From assembly GCA_900754435.1 (NCBI GenBank), contig CAAECT010000089.1:1-5907 (forward strand): 5,907 bases of DNA, given 5' to 3'. This DNA comes from an uncultured Collinsella sp. Lineage in GTDB: Bacteria; Actinomycetota; Coriobacteriia; Coriobacteriales; Coriobacteriaceae. Below are positions 1 to 5,907 of the stretch, in pieces. The position numbers and the translations under genes are program-made. The notes below the pieces were generated by a model that was given only the letters and a program-made list of their open reading frames with translations, made no database searches and was not told the origin of the DNA. How positions within the stretch are numbered: the first letter of the stretch is position 1; each line of letters begins with the position of its first letter.

Positions 1-81
1 GGGTGCCCCGCTTTTCTTGGAGGGTTCTCTAGTAACTTTTTCAAAACCAATGATCATCAGGTCGGTAGGCCTGTGCGTCAC
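1..81 (-). CDS. Possible start of the next operon gene (partial, runs off the left edge; identity unknown)
   Basis: After the backbone pilin stop there is a 39-base gap. A minus-strand frame then opens with GTG at 81 (in-frame TAG two codons before it) and stays open to the edge, giving 27 residues that begin VTHRPTDLMIIGF. An in-frame ATG at 57 would give a shorter start (MIIGFEKV...). A second frame, starting with TTG at 44 (MKKLLENPPRKAGH if used), is also open to the edge, so the true frame is undecided. No good Shine-Dalgarno sequence precedes any of these starts. Pilin operons usually carry a class C sortase after the backbone gene, so that is the expected neighbour, but nothing in these few residues identifies one. 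The call rests on position and openness only. Confidence 0.3.
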   Translation of the reverse strand, partial: MTHRPTDLMIIGFEKVTREPSKKSGAP

Positions 82-120
82 TCGCTACGGAGGCAGTACG
101 CCATTGAGCAAGAAGGGCAA

Positions 121-1782
121 TTATATTTCACGGCGACCTCCTCCCCGCTTGATGACGAGCGCGACAACAATAGCCGCCACTCCGATGGCAGCCAAAACCG
201 CCACCAGTACCAACGTTCTATCTCCCGTCGAGGGCATAAAGCCTCGACCTGCTTCTTTGCTTGGGGTGTTGAGCACCGACAGCTCAATCGAACCCGTCCT
301 GGCATCGGCGGTATCAACCCGCAGAGGGCTTTCGACCGATACGGTCACCTTGGGCTTCGCGGTCGCCACTTGTTTAACGTCCAGACCCTCAGCCGTAACC
401 GTCACCGTACGCTTGCCCTCAAAGGCGGTGTAGCCCTTGGGTGCCGCGATTTCCTCGACGGTATAGACACCCGCGTCCACACCGCTCAATTCCACATGGC
501 CATCCGCGTCCGTGGTGATGCACGCGTCGGCATCCGTCGACCACGAGCCGTCAGTCGTTAGGATGCGACCGCGGTCGTCGATGATGCGCAGTTTGGCACC
601 CGCGAGCGGCTTATCGTCCGAGCTTGAGCGCTTGATCAGACTGAGTCCCCAGGTGTAGGCGCACGCGTCATCGCTCGGCGTGCGGGTGAAGCCGGCGTCG
701 CCGGACTGGTCGGCGAGGGGAGAGCGCGGGCAGCGCAGGTAGACCTCGTTGGGGTTGCCCTTCGCGATGCCGTGGTTGCACGCGCTGTTGAGCGGCGCGT
801 TGTACACGGCGACCACGCGGGCGCCCGCGGTGAAGGCGTCGGCCCCGCCGAGCGCGGCGATCAGGTCGCCGGTGCGCACGGTGAAGGTCTTACCATCGGC
901 CGCTACCTTGGTGGCGCACTGGGCCGTGATGTCGGGCCAGCCCTTCGCGGGCTCGGTGCCGGCGCGGCCGTCCTTGCCGGCCGAGACGGCGTCGAAGCCG
1001 CCGTCCGTGCCCACCGCCACGTACACGCGCATGCTCGCGACGACCTTGGAGGAGTCGAGCCCGGCGCTCATGGTGTCGACGAACCGCACCGTATAGGTGT
1101 CATAGGCGGTAAGACCCGCCGGGACCGTTGCCGAGAGGCGCCAGTACAGGTCGTCGGCGACCGTGGCGTCGGCGGCCTTCTGCCAGGCGGCGGTGCCGTC
1201 CTCCAGCACATGCTTGGTGACCTTGGGGGTCGCGGCCTTGGGCTTGACGGTGACGGCGCCGCCGCCCACCAGGGCCATGATCGGCGCGGTGCCGGCCTCG
1301 CCCTGGTCGATGGCGTCGTCGTCGGCGACGATGAGCCAGTAGCCGCAGGGCAGCTCGGCCGTCGTGCCCGCGTTGAGGGGAACAGAAGCGGCACCTGCAT
1401 TGCAAATCGCACAGGCGAGCCTTGCCGCCAGAGCGGTCGACATATGTCCGTCGGCATTCAGCCACTCGGCAGCCTCTTGCGCCGTCGATGCCGAGCTATC
1501 AAACTCCGCATCATAAAGAACGGGAAGGACAGCCTGACGAGCTGCATCGCTCGCCCACGCCAAGTCCGTCGCGACCTTTTGATCGGAGCCGGCTTTATCG
1601 GTAACAGTTGCCGAAAAGAGCTGGTATGCATCGTATTGCGTCGCGACGTCGCCGCCAATCGTGATGGCTCCGGCATCGGCAGCACGGGCCGTCTCGGGCG
1701 ACGCTGCAAAAGCGAGGATAGTCGTCATGGCCACCATCATGACGGTCAACAAGCGGCGGTGCAGTTTACTCACGGCGACCAT
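121..1782 (-). CDS. Sortase-polymerised pilus backbone (major pilin) with D2 and CnaB isopeptide domains and an MPSTG sorting signal
   Basis: Predicted shaft subunit of a sortase-assembled pilus, exported and covalently polymerised at the cell surface. Numbered from ATG 1782 (553 aa): a basic, hydrophobic signal peptide ends near residue 34 (ETARA/ADAG). An N-terminal domain reaches about 180. The segment AVTVKPKAATPK resembles the pilin motif (VxVYPK type), with K182 the likely polymerising lysine. A fimbrial isopeptide D2 domain spans about 186-352, with a putative triad K190, D236 (FVDTM) and N345 (NPNEVYL). A CnaB domain spans about 378-508 with K384, E444 in an E-box-like YTVEEIAAPKGY, and N505. 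MPSTG at 516-520 is followed by a hydrophobic helix (about 523-544) and a KRGGGRREI tail. The size is usual for class C pilins. GTG at 1773 (MSKLHRRLL...) is an equally plausible start; ATG at 1854 would put an odd extension before the signal peptide. The gene overlaps the upstream adhesin gene, implying coupled translation. The D2 stretch is much richer in GC than the rest. Family role is firm; individual bond residues are inferred by pattern. Confidence 0.9.
   Translation of the reverse strand: MVAVSKLHRRLLTVMMVAMTTILAFAASPETARAADAGAITIGGDVATQYDAYQLFSATVTDKAGSDQKVATDLAWASDAARQAVLPVLYDAEFDSSASTAQEAAEWLNADGHMSTALAARLACAICNAGAASVPLNAGTTAELPCGYWLIVADDDAIDQGEAGTAPIMALVGGGAVTVKPKAATPKVTKHVLEDGTAAWQKAADATVADDLYWRLSATVPAGLTAYDTYTVRFVDTMSAGLDSSKVVASMRVYVAVGTDGGFDAVSAGKDGRAGTEPAKGWPDITAQCATKVAADGKTFTVRTGDLIAALGGADAFTAGARVVAVYNAPLNSACNHGIAKGNPNEVYLRCPRSPLADQSGDAGFTRTPSDDACAYTWGLSLIKRSSSDDKPLAGAKLRIIDDRGRILTTDGSWSTDADACITTDADGHVELSGVDAGVYTVEEIAAPKGYTAFEGKRTVTVTAEGLDVKQVATAKPKVTVSVESPLRVDTADARTGSIELSVLNTPSKEAGRGFMPSTGDRTLVLVAVLAAIGVAAIVVALVIKRGGGRREI
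223..237 (-). other. Cell-wall sorting motif MPSTG of the backbone pilin
   Basis: These codons read Met-Pro-Ser-Thr-Gly, an LPXTG variant with Met for Leu. They are followed by about 22 hydrophobic residues and a basic tail, the standard tripartite sorting signal. Sortase would cleave between Thr and Gly and join the Thr to the pilin lysine of the next subunit, or to the cell wall. Confidence 0.85.
1237..1248 (-). other. Probable pilin motif VKPK with polymerising lysine
   Basis: The codons read Val-Lys-Pro-Lys within GGGAVTVKPKAATPK, between the N-terminal domain and the D2 domain. That is the position and spacing at which class C pilins carry their WxxxVxVYPK motif. Here the Tyr is replaced by Lys, so the match is partial. 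The second Lys (K182 of the 553-residue form) is the inferred nucleophile for shaft polymerisation. Confidence 0.6.
1766..1782 (-). promoter_or_regulatory. Overlapping stop/start junction between adhesin and pilin genes
   Basis: The adhesin reading frame ends GAG TAA at 1771-1766. The pilin frame can start at ATG 1782 or at GTG 1773, where GTGAGTAA overlaps the stop codon directly. Neither start has a clear AGGAGG-type site: the best purine run, GAG, abuts ATG 1782 and lies about ten bases before GTG 1773. Such overlap with a weak ribosome site fits translational coupling, in which ribosomes finishing the adhesin reinitiate on the pilin. The exact start is undecided, a nine-base difference. 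Confidence 0.55.
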
Positions 1783-4700
1783 CTCGATCAAGACCACGGT
1801 GGCGACGAGCATGCATCCACGTCGCGGCAAAACACAACAGCGAAGCGCCGGCAAGATATGTCATAGTCAAGCCAGCCCCGCCCGCCTCAGGTAGCGTAGT
1901 CGAGTACTTGTTGGTAAAGGTCGGCGGATTCTGAGAGCCATCGTTATAGGTAACTAGGGCGTCGAGCTGGTCCGTGCCATTAGTTACCTTAACCGTGACG
2001 TTGTACACGGTCCTGTCATAGGTGATGTGATCTTTAACATGGTCGACGGCGCCCTCGGGCTCGACCTCGGAGATGGTGTAGGTGTAGGTTCCCGCCTTGT
2101 TGTACTTGACGTCAAAGGAGACATTTCCCTTGTCATTATTGGTCACCGTCTGGAGCACCTTGCCCTCGGCGTCCTTGAGCACGAACGAGAACTGCCCCGC
2201 CTTGAAAGTGCCACCTTCAAGCACTTTCTTTGCTTTAATAACCGCAGAGCCCGTTAGGCGATTGTCGTAGATCCAGATCTCGTCCTTTTTGTCATCGCCG
2301 ATGATTTCGGAGTCTTTGACGATGCTCTTCGCTTTATTGAGCTCAGTTTGATACTCCTCATCGTCGGCATTACCCTTAAGCATGATCCACGTGGGCGCCG
2401 CCGCGGCATAGCCGTCAGGCGCTTTCGTCTCCACGAGCTGGTAAAGCACGCAATTTACCATCGCCTTGTCTTCTGCGCCAAACGAGATTTTGCCGTTGGC
2501 GTCGGTGGGGGCGGCTTCAAACTTAGTCCTTGCATTCTCGATACCCACCGTTGCAACCTGGTCCATATTCACGCTGTAGAGCGTAAACTCCGCACGCTCG
2601 AGCGTCGCACCGACCTGCTGGGCGTCATACTTGGTCATCGTGATGCCGTAGCCGTTGCCACCTGCGCTGGCAGAAGCTTTTTTAATTTCCCATGTTTGAC
2701 CATCAGTCGCAGAACCGTCCTTCACACCCGTAAGCATGGCGGTATTGGATAGAGGAACCTTGTTGCCAGGGTTTCCGGTCGGGATAACCTCATACTCGAC
2801 CTGGAGGTATTTCTTGTCGGGTACCTTAAGCGTCAACTTCGTACGCGAGCCAGTTTCATCCTTGACCTGCTCCACCTTCGACGAATAGTCCTTATCAGCC
2901 AGCGGTGACCAGGCACCATACACCCACTCATAGACCTTAAGCGTCGACGGCACCAGCGTGCACTTGGCATCCATGGTATCGACGAGCTCAAGGAAGTCGG
3001 TGCCGTTTTTAAGGGCAACGGCAGACTCGTTAACAAGAATGGTGTACTTAATGCGGTTGCTACTACTGACCTGTTCACCAGTCTTTTTGATAACGTTGTT
3101 CTTGATGGTGACGGTGCCACTGCCGGATTCGAACTTCTTGCTTCCCGACTCGGCGCTGGCCTTGTTGGCGAACTTCACCTCGTTTGTGGAGGTATCGAGC
3201 TCACCGCGCTTGACCGCCGTCTTGTACGTGAGCTTTGCGTAGCCGGCATAGCTTTCAAGCTCAGTCGTGGGGATGGAGAAGGTGACCGTATTGCCGTTGC
3301 GGCTGACGTTGTCGGCGGCGAGCGTCCGACCCGTAACGACCTCCTTGGCCTCGCCTCCGCGATGAAGCCCCGTATGTTTATCATAGGGGTTCTGCACGAG
3401 CGTATACTTTGCGGAATTCGCAACATAGCTCATACCATCCGGAAGGCTATCAACGATATTCAGCGGTTTCCCGCCCAGCTTTCCAGCTCCATAGTATTCG
3501 AACTCGCCATTTGCGCCCTTATTACCCTTTTGGCGGTTTGCATACACCGTCCAGTCGACGATCCAGGCGCCCTTCTCATCCGAGCCGTCAACGGTATGCC
3601 AATCGAAGTTCTCAACCCAAGACACCTTCGACTCCGTTTCCGGCTTCTCGACCGCGGGCGCCGTTTCTTGGTTGACAACGTACTTGACGGGTTCGGTGAA
3701 CGGCCACTGTAGTCTCAGGCCCGGTGCTTCGACCGCTGCGAAGTTTGAGTACCAGCCCGACAGCGCTTCTGATGTGGTGTCGTAGGTGATAACGGCGTAG
3801 TCCTCGTTCTCGAGAGCGGCTTTCACGTTGTCGGTAACGATGATTTTGAGGTCGTAGTTTTTCTTTGTTTCATTACCCGGATAGCTGGTCGTTGGTCTCC
3901 AGTCGGTGCCCGGAACCAGCTTGGTATTGCCGATTTTAATGGTAATGGAGCTTTCGTCGACACCAAGCTTCTGCGACCATGCCGACTGAAACGTGTCTTT
4001 CACCGTCACCTCGCCTGGATGGGCCGCATTGACGATCGCCTTCAGCGCGACCTTCGTCTCCCACGTCGCCCTGCCCGTCGTCGCCGCCTCATCGTATCTC
4101 ACGAGCCTCTTGGCGATCGGCACAACACCCGTCAGCTGCGGCGTGAAACTGCCATCATCGCTACCGGAAACGGAGCCTCCGCGCTCGATGGCCGCGCTGT
4201 TGCGCACAGTGTCGTACGAGCTCGTGTCGTTCATCTTGGTGTGATAAACGATGCAGTAGGTGGCGTACTTATCCTCAAGGTTGTTCGGGAACGTATAGGA
4301 AAAGGAATTATCCTTAGGTTCAAGTTTTCTTTCACAAATCTTGACTCCGCTCGCCTCCGAGTCGCCTTTGTAAACCGTAAAGTTGCCCGTATACGTCTGT
4401 TTTCCGTCCAGATTATCAGTGAACATGTAGCCGCTCATGTCGGCCTTGAGCTTGCCTTGGTTGAGCTTGACCGTCCACTTGATGTCCGACGGCGTGCCTG
4501 AGCCATTGGACTTCTTGATCATGTCATAGCCGAATGTAACAGGCTCAGCCGTAGCTGTTCTGTTATCGCTGTCGCTTGAGCCAGCCCAATTCCACGTTGC
4601 CGTATTCTCAGCTTTGATCAAATCGCCGCCGTTCGCGGCAACGCCGCTCTTCAGCACCGTATCGTACGTGATCGTGTGGTTGCCCTGGGAAAGGTTGCCC

Positions 4701-5494
4701 AGGCTGTCGAGGGTTACGACCTGGCCGTCGATCATCGGCTGGGAGTCAAGCTTCTTGCCGTCGAGCTTGAAACTGTCGTTCACAAAGTCGAAGTTGTCGC
4801 CCAGCGTATCAGTGAAGCTAACGTCCGTAGCATACGACTCTACGGTAAGCGTAACAGTCCAGGTAACCTTGGCCACGCCATCTGCGCCCTGGGAGAAGGT
4901 CCCCGACTTCGTCCCCGTGACTTTGCCGTCCTTGGTAGGGATTTTGATCGTTCCCACACCAGGGAACACGACAGATGCGCTGCTGCCTGAGCCGGTGCCC
5001 TTGCCTGCAAGCTCGAACGAGAAATTGGCTCCGACATAAATCTCCGCAGGGTTTGACGCAAGCCAGTTTTTGTCAAACGCAAAGATGACCTTATTGTCCT
5101 TAATCTTCCACGTGCCAGCCTTGGCGGCAGGGGCTTCCGGACCCTCCATGAGGTCGCCGCCGTCGTTGTCGTCAACGACAATGGTGTCGGGCAGCTTATA
5201 GACAGCGATGTTCTTCTCGGGCGTAGGCGCCTTGCCGCCTTTGAATTGTGCCGAGAAAGCTCCATAGAGCGTCGAAGTGGACGTTACGGGATCCTCGAGC
5301 TTTTGAGTGTGGTGCTCATCGGTATACAGCCTGACATCAACCGTCGCCGTATCCCCATCGATCGCAATCGGATCGGGCTTCGCAACGTCATCGGCGCGCA
5401 CGGGGGATGCGCCGTGAAAAACTGCGGCGGTGAGGCTAATCAAAATGAAGATCAGGGCCGCCATACCAAGCGACCGCGAGCGGTGTGCGTCCAT
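1766..5494 (-). CDS. Large multi-domain pilus tip/accessory adhesin with LPEAG sorting signal
   Basis: A 1242-residue predicted surface protein, first gene of the operon. The start is fixed by AAGGGA five bases before the ATG and by a clean signal peptide (MDAHRSRSLG, hydrophobic core, cleavage near 34, PVRA/DD). Residues 37-185 form an unassigned N-terminal region. About five beta-sandwich modules of roughly 130-190 residues follow (about 190-320, 321-455, 456-600, 605-795, 798-935). Each has a WTV/YTI-like strand, a central Asp in D-T/N/S (D229, D360, D500, D682, D839) and, near its end, an Asn in an N-T/S-A-like context (N297, N432, N584, N777, N917), the pattern of isopeptide-forming fimbrial modules. 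A CnaB domain lies at about 948-1080 (K955, E1022 in ETKAPDGY, N1078). An FctA-like pilin domain lies at 1081-1197 (K1090, E1143 in YTISE, N1195 in FTNKY). LPEAG at 1201-1205, a short hydrophobic stretch and an Arg-rich tail end the protein. No YPK-type pilin motif was seen, so a tip or wall-linked accessory role is more likely than a shaft role. The ligand is unknown. Confidence 0.9.
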   Translation of the reverse strand: MDAHRSRSLGMAALIFILISLTAAVFHGASPVRADDVAKPDPIAIDGDTATVDVRLYTDEHHTQKLEDPVTSTSTLYGAFSAQFKGGKAPTPEKNIAVYKLPDTIVVDDNDGGDLMEGPEAPAAKAGTWKIKDNKVIFAFDKNWLASNPAEIYVGANFSFELAGKGTGSGSSASVVFPGVGTIKIPTKDGKVTGTKSGTFSQGADGVAKVTWTVTLTVESYATDVSFTDTLGDNFDFVNDSFKLDGKKLDSQPMIDGQVVTLDSLGNLSQGNHTITYDTVLKSGVAANGGDLIKAENTATWNWAGSSDSDNRTATAEPVTFGYDMIKKSNGSGTPSDIKWTVKLNQGKLKADMSGYMFTDNLDGKQTYTGNFTVYKGDSEASGVKICERKLEPKDNSFSYTFPNNLEDKYATYCIVYHTKMNDTSSYDTVRNSAAIERGGSVSGSDDGSFTPQLTGVVPIAKRLVRYDEAATTGRATWETKVALKAIVNAAHPGEVTVKDTFQSAWSQKLGVDESSITIKIGNTKLVPGTDWRPTTSYPGNETKKNYDLKIIVTDNVKAALENEDYAVITYDTTSEALSGWYSNFAAVEAPGLRLQWPFTEPVKYVVNQETAPAVEKPETESKVSWVENFDWHTVDGSDEKGAWIVDWTVYANRQKGNKGANGEFEYYGAGKLGGKPLNIVDSLPDGMSYVANSAKYTLVQNPYDKHTGLHRGGEAKEVVTGRTLAADNVSRNGNTVTFSIPTTELESYAGYAKLTYKTAVKRGELDTSTNEVKFANKASAESGSKKFESGSGTVTIKNNVIKKTGEQVSSSNRIKYTILVNESAVALKNGTDFLELVDTMDAKCTLVPSTLKVYEWVYGAWSPLADKDYSSKVEQVKDETGSRTKLTLKVPDKKYLQVEYEVIPTGNPGNKVPLSNTAMLTGVKDGSATDGQTWEIKKASASAGGNGYGITMTKYDAQQVGATLERAEFTLYSVNMDQVATVGIENARTKFEAAPTDANGKISFGAEDKAMVNCVLYQLVETKAPDGYAAAAPTWIMLKGNADDEEYQTELNKAKSIVKDSEIIGDDKKDEIWIYDNRLTGSAVIKAKKVLEGGTFKAGQFSFVLKDAEGKVLQTVTNNDKGNVSFDVKYNKAGTYTYTISEVEPEGAVDHVKDHITYDRTVYNVTVKVTNGTDQLDALVTYNDGSQNPPTFTNKYSTTLPEAGGAGLTMTYLAGASLLCFAATWMHARRHRGLDRDGRRE
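1880..1894 (-). other. Variant sorting motif LPEAG of the large adhesin
   Basis: The codons read Leu-Pro-Glu-Ala-Gly, directly after the FctA-like domain end (FTNKYSTT) and before GAG plus about 18 hydrophobic residues. Ala takes the place of Thr in LPXTG. LPEAGG-type endings after FctA domains are, from general knowledge of the family, a recurrent variant in gut Firmicutes and Actinobacteria. The cytoplasmic tail (MHARRHRGLDRDGRRE) is unusually long at about 16 residues, and its codons overlap the start of the pilin gene. Confidence 0.8.
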
Positions 5495-5499
5495 AGTTG

Positions 5500-5505
5500 T
5501 CCCTT
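5500..5505 (-). promoter_or_regulatory. Ribosome binding site of the large adhesin gene
   Basis: On the minus strand AAGGGA lies five bases before the ATG at 5494. It is the clearest Shine-Dalgarno sequence in the window and decides the start of the 1242-residue protein. Confidence 0.7.
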
Positions 5506-5644
5506 AATTCCTACAACACAGTGTGGAATACGGCGAATCGTCGGATCGAACACAAACCCCAACATCAACGAGAACCTACCTAGCGCATTGCAAGAACCCA
5601 TTGGGGAGCAGTTTCTAAGACGGTTCGTCTATGCCACAATGCAT

Positions 5645-5674
5645 AAAATACAATATAGATACCAGTCATGTAAA
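5645..5674 (-). promoter_or_regulatory. Weak sigma-70-type promoter candidate
   Basis: On the minus strand TTTACA (5674-5669) matches the -35 consensus at five of six bases. At 16 bases spacing TGTATT (5652-5647) matches the -10 consensus at four of six, and at 18 bases TATTTT (5650-5645) also at four of six. The surroundings are AT-rich. Other pairs exist upstream, such as a TATAAC (5749-5744) without a good -35, so the true start is uncertain. Confidence 0.3.
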
Positions 5675-5709
5675 CCGCAGGTAAAGAGGTCTTTTAATGT
5701 AATACCAGT
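5659..5709 (-). repeat. Direct repeat ACTGGTAT, possible operator
   Basis: ACTGGTAT occurs on the minus strand at 5709-5702 and again at 5666-5659. The copies are 43 bases apart centre to centre, close to four helical turns. The second copy sits inside the spacer of the promoter candidate. A regulator bound here could control pilus expression, but an 8-bp repeat can also arise by chance in AT-rich DNA. Confidence 0.3.
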
Positions 5710-5826
5710 TGATATTTATCTGTTAACGGTTTTGTATCAAAGCGGTTATATCCTGTGGAATTATGTATATGTTTAAACAACTTTACTTTGGCTGGAAAGC
5801 CGCTCGGGGGATAACCTCCTCCACCG

Positions 5827-5856
5827 TGGTGCAAAGTAACCTGTCCCCTTGCACCA
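5827..5856. repeat. REP-like palindromic element with a GGGGACAGG core
   Basis: Perfect 8-bp arms TGGTGCAA (5827-5834) and TTGCACCA (5849-5856) enclose 14 bases. Read on the minus strand the interior holds GGGGACAGGTTACTTT. From memory this resembles short palindromic repeats that recur between genes in many bacteria, some of them linked to REP-associated (IS200-like) transposases. Only one copy is in the window, so its repetitive nature is not shown here. Confidence 0.5.
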
Positions 5857-5857
5857 A

Positions 5858-5890
5858 AAAGGGCGCCGACCATTGCGGTCGACGCCCTTT
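5858..5890 (-). terminator. Rho-independent terminator
   Basis: The arms 5858-5871 and 5877-5890 pair over 14 positions with one C-A mismatch (5866/5882) and a five-base loop. Read on the minus strand the stem runs into five T residues (5860-5856), which fits the end of a gene lying beyond the right edge. On the plus strand the tail is TTTCTTATT, so it may act in both directions. It insulates the pilus operon from transcription entering from the right. Confidence 0.75.
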
Positions 5891-5907
5891 CTTATTGGCG
5901 GTTATAA

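Larger units (their letters stand above)
5495..5826 (-). promoter_or_regulatory. AT-rich intergenic leader/promoter region of the pilus operon
   Basis: No credible gene is visible in this stretch of about 330 bases. Hand counts of two 60-base blocks (5641-5700 and 5701-5760) give 20 G/C each, about 33 percent, against 50 to over 70 percent in the genes. The promoter for the minus-strand operon should lie here, since no other gene separates it from the adhesin. From the best promoter candidate the untranslated leader would be about 145 bases, long enough for regulation, but no recognisable riboswitch or attenuator was found. Confidence 0.6.

Noticed and set aside
75..101. Stem GCGTCACT/AGTACGC after the pilin stop as a terminator
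   Set aside because: Short, bulged, with a 12-base loop and no T-run. The operon probably continues through it.
1783..1854. Upstream start of the pilin at ATG 1854
   Set aside because: It would add 24 residues, including two adjacent cysteines, before a normal signal peptide and greatly extend the overlap with the adhesin gene. The later starts give a canonical exported pilin.
772..1866. Plus-strand open frame of 364 codons antisense to the pilin
   Set aside because: It is very rich in Arg, Gly and His with no domain, signal or ribosome site. It lies over the GC-rich part of a well-supported gene, where long antisense frames are expected.
2958..3242. Numerous 60-160 codon frames on both strands within the adhesin gene
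   Set aside because: All are shadows of the long adhesin frame, with low-complexity composition and no start signals.
4388..4432. YMFTDNLDGKQTYTG (residues 356-370) as an MSCRAMM latch motif of the TYTFTDYVD type
   Set aside because: The likeness is limited to FTD. The same Asp recurs at the equivalent place of each module, so it is better read as the isopeptide-module aspartate.
5580..5669. Minus-strand 29-codon frame in the leader (MTGIYIVFYALW...), possible leader peptide
   Set aside because: No Shine-Dalgarno sequence precedes it, its ATG overlaps the -35 candidate, and no attenuator hairpin follows it.
5246..5776. Plus-strand open frame of 176 codons covering the adhesin start and intergenic region
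   Set aside because: Most of it is antisense to the signal peptide and N-terminal region of the adhesin. No ribosome site or recognisable motif, and composition changes abruptly at the intergenic part.

Overview
The window holds most of a sortase-assembled pilus operon on the minus strand of what looks like a high-GC Gram-positive bacterium. Both complete genes encode secreted, cell-wall-sorted proteins with Sec signal peptides, isopeptide-type Ig-like modules and LPXTG-like C-terminal signals. The GC-rich coding sequence, the pilin architecture, the LPEAG variant sorting signal and a GGGGACAGG-type palindrome suggest a gut actinomycete of the Coriobacteriia (Collinsella/Olsenella-like). That placement is inference from style, not from a marker gene.

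Layout, in transcription order (right to left). At the right edge (about 5827-5890) lie a strong hairpin terminator and an adjacent palindromic REP-like element, separating this operon from whatever lies beyond. Next comes a roughly 330-bp AT-rich intergenic region that must carry the operon promoter. It contains a weak promoter candidate and an 8-bp direct repeat that could be an operator. The first gene (5494 to 1766) encodes a 1242-residue adhesin-like protein. It has a signal peptide, an N-terminal region, about five tandem beta-sandwich modules, a CnaB-type domain, an FctA-like domain and an LPEAG sorting signal. The second gene (about 1782 to 121) overlaps the end of the first by a few bases and encodes a roughly 550-residue backbone pilin. 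That protein has a pilin-motif lysine, a D2 isopeptide domain, a CnaB domain with an E-box, and an MPSTG sorting signal. The last 120 bases at the left edge hold the intergenic gap and possibly the first codons of the next gene, where a class C (pilin) sortase would be expected; its identity cannot be seen.

Inferred joint function: the small protein is polymerised into the shaft through its pilin lysine and MPSTG motif by a pilin sortase. The large protein lacks a recognisable pilin lysine motif and probably caps the pilus as the tip adhesin, or sits on the wall as an accessory subunit. The most notable features are the sharp GC-content mosaic coinciding with the D2 domain of the backbone pilin, the unlike sorting signals of the two subunits, the eight cysteines of the backbone, and the AT-rich leader region. 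No mobile element, CRISPR array, tRNA or rRNA was seen.
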